This document shows, piece by piece, positions 62,018-64,000 of a stretch of 64,000 bases of DNA (positions within the stretch are counted from its first letter, which is position 1; each line of letters starts with the position of its first letter). The stretch covers positions 62,001 to 126,000 of the forward strand of contig NZ_MVHJ01000003.1 in NCBI RefSeq assembly GCF_002086115.1, written 5' to 3'. The notes under the pieces were generated by a model. It searched no databases. It saw only the letters and a list, made by a program, of their open reading frames with translations, and was not told the origin of the DNA. The stretch is from Mycolicibacterium bacteremicum (GTDB taxonomy: Bacteria; Actinomycetota; Actinomycetes; Mycobacteriales; Mycobacteriaceae). The position numbers were made by a program, and so were the translations under genes.

Positions 62018-63301
62018 GTGCCCGACAATTCGTTCCCCGAGCCGCGTTCTCCGCTCACGATCCTGGAGGGCGTACCGGAATCGCTGCGCCGTCGGTTGAA
62101 GCAGTACTCGGGTCGGCTCGCCACCGAGACGGTGCAGGCCATGCAGGAGCGGCTCCCGTTCTTCGCCGACCTGGAGGCCTCCCAGCGGGCCAGCGTGCAA
62201 CTGGTCGTGCAGACCGCCGTCGTCAACTTCGCCGAGTGGCTGCACGACCCAGGCAGCGACCTCGGCTACACCGCCGAGGCCTTCGCCCTGGTGCCCCAGG
62301 ACCTGACCCGGCATGTCGCACTGCGCCAGACCGTGGACATGGTGCGGGTGACCACGGAGTTCCTCGAAGAACTGCTGCCGATGCTGGGCCGCAACGAGGA
62401 GCAGACCAATGCCTTGACGGTCGGCATCCTGCGCTACAGCCGCGATCTGGCGTTCGCCGCAGCGGCGAGCTACGCCGACGCGGCCGAGGCGCGCGGGGCG
62501 TGGGACACCCGGATGGAGGCCAATATCGTCGACGCCATCGTGCGCGGCGACGCGGGCAGCGGGCTGCAATCACAGGCGGCCGCCCTCAACTGGGACGCGA
62601 CCGCTCCGGCCACCGTCATCGTCGGCACACCGCGTCCGGATCGCATCGATCTGGCCATCGGTGACGTGCATGCCGCAGGCAACCGGCACAACCGGGCCAC
62701 TCTCTCCGATGTGCACGGCACCTGGCTGGTCGCCATCGTGTCCGGATCGCTGTCGCTGACCGACCGCTTCCTGGCCGACCTGCTCACCGTCTTCGACGAC
62801 GGGCCCGTCGTCGTGGGACCGACCGCGACGAGCCTGTCCGGCCTGCACCGCAGCGCTGCCGAGGCGATGGCCGGCATGCACGCCGTCGCGGGCTGGAGCG
62901 GCGCCCCACGCCCGGTATCTGCCCGCGAACTGCTACCCGAACGCGCCCTGCTGGGTGACGAGAATGCTCTGGCCGCGCTGGAATCCGAGGTGATGCGCCC
63001 ACTCGCCGATGCCGGCCCGGCGCTGACCGAAACGCTGGACACCTATCTCGATTCCGGCGGCGCCATAGAAGCGTGCGCACGCAAATTGTTCGTTCATCCA
63101 AACACCGTGCGCTACCGCCTCAAGCGCATCGCCGACTTCACCGGGCGCGATCCCACCGTCCCGCGCGATGCCTACGTCCTGCGGGTCGCCACAACGGTGG
63201 GCCGACTGCAGCGTGACGTAGGCCACTTCAGCACGACAAACGGCAGCACAGCGGGACCGGTGGGGCCAGTGGGAACCGGTTGGGGTGGCTATGTGCGGTA
63301 A
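62018..63301 (+). CDS. mabR: PucR-family regulator MabR
   Basis: 427 aa, orthologue of Rv2242, reported to regulate the mycolic-acid FAS-II operon. The N-terminal ~160 residues are a helical sensor region; a GGDEF-like/CdaR middle follows. The C-terminal PucR helix-turn-helix is complete: YLDSGGAIEACARKLFVHPN, TVRYRLKRIADFTGRDP. GTG 62018 is set by the leaderless box. The gene lies directly before fabD, its expected target. Confidence 0.93.
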   Translation: MPDNSFPEPRSPLTILEGVPESLRRRLKQYSGRLATETVQAMQERLPFFADLEASQRASVQLVVQTAVVNFAEWLHDPGSDLGYTAEAFALVPQDLTRHVALRQTVDMVRVTTEFLEELLPMLGRNEEQTNALTVGILRYSRDLAFAAAASYADAAEARGAWDTRMEANIVDAIVRGDAGSGLQSQAAALNWDATAPATVIVGTPRPDRIDLAIGDVHAAGNRHNRATLSDVHGTWLVAIVSGSLSLTDRFLADLLTVFDDGPVVVGPTATSLSGLHRSAAEAMAGMHAVAGWSGAPRPVSARELLPERALLGDENALAALESEVMRPLADAGPALTETLDTYLDSGGAIEACARKLFVHPNTVRYRLKRIADFTGRDPTVPRDAYVLRVATTVGRLQRDVGHFSTTNGSTAGPVGPVGTGWGGYVR

Positions 63302-63345
63302 AGGGATATTGCGGCGAGGTCTCGGCGTGGTTGCTTCACGTGCGG

Positions 63346-63366
63346 TTTTGTAGAAACTCCACAAAA
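63346..63366. promoter_or_regulatory. Inverted repeat upstream of fabD, possible MabR site
   Basis: TTTTGT (63346-63351), 9 nt, ACAAAA (63361-63366). It includes AAACTCCACAAA, 11 of 12 bases like the right arm before mabR. A TATTCT (63384-63389) lies 17 nt downstream of the repeat as a candidate -10. Confidence 0.6.
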
Positions 63367-63432
63367 GAATAAGACAAGGTTCATATTCTCTTACACCGCA
63401 CTATGAGGGCTTCACAGTGTTTTCTTAATCCC

Positions 63433-64000
63433 GTGCTCGCATTGCTTGCTCCCGGACAGGGATCTCAGACCCCCGGCATGCTCACCCCCTGGGTCGAGCT
63501 GCCCGGTGCCGCCGAGCGGCTGGCCGCGTGGTCGGAGATCAGTGGTCTGGACCTCGTGCGCCTGGGCACCACCGCCACCGCCGAGGAGATCACCGACACC
63601 GCGGTGACCCAGCCGCTGGTCGTGGCCGCCACCCTGCTCGCCTTCGAGGAACTCACCAAGCGCGGCACACTGAACGGTAAGGACGCCGTCGTGGCCGGAC
63701 ATTCGGTCGGCGAGATCGCCGCCTACGCCATCGCCGGGGTCATCTCGGCCGACGATGCCGTCAAGCTGGCCGCCACCCGCGGCGCCGAGATGGCGAAGGC
63801 CTGCGCCATCGAGCCGACGGGCATGGCCGCCGTGCTCGGTGGTGACGAAGCCGAGGTGCTGGCCCGGCTTGAGTCCCTGGACCTCGTCCCGGCCAACCGC
63901 AACGCGGCGGGGCAGATCGTCGCCGCCGGTGCCGTCGCGGCGCTGGAGAAGCTGGCCGAGGATCCGCCGGCCAAGGCGCGGGTCCGGGTGCTGGCCACCG
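63433..64000 (+). CDS. fabD: Malonyl-CoA:ACP transacylase, cut by window edge
   Basis: First 189 residues of FabD (Rv2243 orthologue), first gene of the FAS-II operon (fabD-acpM-kasA in M. tuberculosis). It begins VLALLAPGQGSQTPGMLTPW; the active-site serine is Ser91 in VAGHSVGEIAAYA. A leader of ~40 nt or more precedes GTG 63433 and has no clear Shine-Dalgarno. The C-terminus lies beyond the right edge. Confidence 0.95.
   Translation, partial: MLALLAPGQGSQTPGMLTPWVELPGAAERLAAWSEISGLDLVRLGTTATAEEITDTAVTQPLVVAATLLAFEELTKRGTLNGKDAVVAGHSVGEIAAYAIAGVISADDAVKLAATRGAEMAKACAIEPTGMAAVLGGDEAEVLARLESLDLVPANRNAAGQIVAAGAVAALEKLAEDPPAKARVRVLAT

Overview
The window is high-GC actinobacterial DNA. Its gene order and protein sequences match the Mycobacterium tuberculosis Rv2202c to Rv2243 interval from end to end: adoK, erpA, cobT-cobS, ilvE, gcvT, pepB, ephD, dlaT, lipB-lipA, glnA1, glnE, glnA2, hip1, panB, rnpB, cobC, ptkA-ptpA, cobD, ahpE, aceE, mabR, fabD. 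Genes added to this backbone (cobU, selO, two doxX-like genes, a giant metalloprotease, a wax ester synthase, a thioredoxin-reductase/methyltransferase fusion, a set of tiny secreted proteins) suggest an environmental, probably fast-growing Mycolicibacterium-type species. This is inference from memory of gene order; no search was run.

Layout. 0-4 kb: adenosine kinase, Fe-S insertion protein, glycerate kinase and membrane proteins. 3.8-6.1 kb: cobU-cobT-cobS, then selO. 7.5-12.5 kb: ilvE, gcvT, a class III adenylate cyclase and leucyl aminopeptidase. 12.5-19.9 kb: ephD, the lipoylated E2 dlaT, and the lipoate genes lipB-lipA. 20-34.6 kb: nitrogen assimilation (glnA1, glnE, glnA2), interrupted by a 6.5-kb insert with two DoxX proteins, a thioesterase and a 1555-residue secreted thermolysin-like protein. 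34.6-42.6 kb: two Hip1-type exported hydrolases, a wax ester synthase/DGAT, panB, an enoyl-CoA hydratase and a CYTH/CHAD protein. 42.6-47.1 kb: RNase P RNA, a DUF222/HNH (13E12-type) protein and a divergent regulator/oxidoreductase pair. 47.1-54.1 kb: a four-gene leftward operon ending in RNase H/phosphatase, ptkA-ptpA-SURF1, and cobD. 54.1-57.4 kb: an oxygenase-like protein and a cluster of very small exported proteins around a SOUL haem-binding protein, then tRNA-Val. 57.4-64 kb: ahpE, DUF3052, a lipoprotein, aceE, mabR, and the start of the FAS-II operon (fabD).

Three pathways recur. Nearly all of the cobalamin nucleotide-loop assembly genes are present (cobU, cobT, cobS, CobC-like aminotransferase, alpha-ribazole-phosphatase-like domain, cobD). 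The lipoate-dependent pyruvate dehydrogenase pieces are here (aceE, dlaT, lipA, lipB), with gcvT. Glutamine synthetase and its adenylyltransferase lie close together.

The most interesting items are: (1) three tiny exported proteins that share a PPVTAPQ C-terminal motif, two of them duplicated with their promoter regions; (2) the giant beta-propeller/cadherin-like/M4 metalloprotease; (3) a shared CTCCACAAA element in inverted repeats before mabR and before fabD; (4) a four-half-site GlnR box between the RDD gene and glnA1; (5) a 28-bp tandem hairpin repeat in front of lipB; (6) an operator-like repeat over the start codon of an XRE-cupin regulator. About twenty genes carry a TANNNT box 6-8 nt before the start codon, the signature of leaderless transcription.
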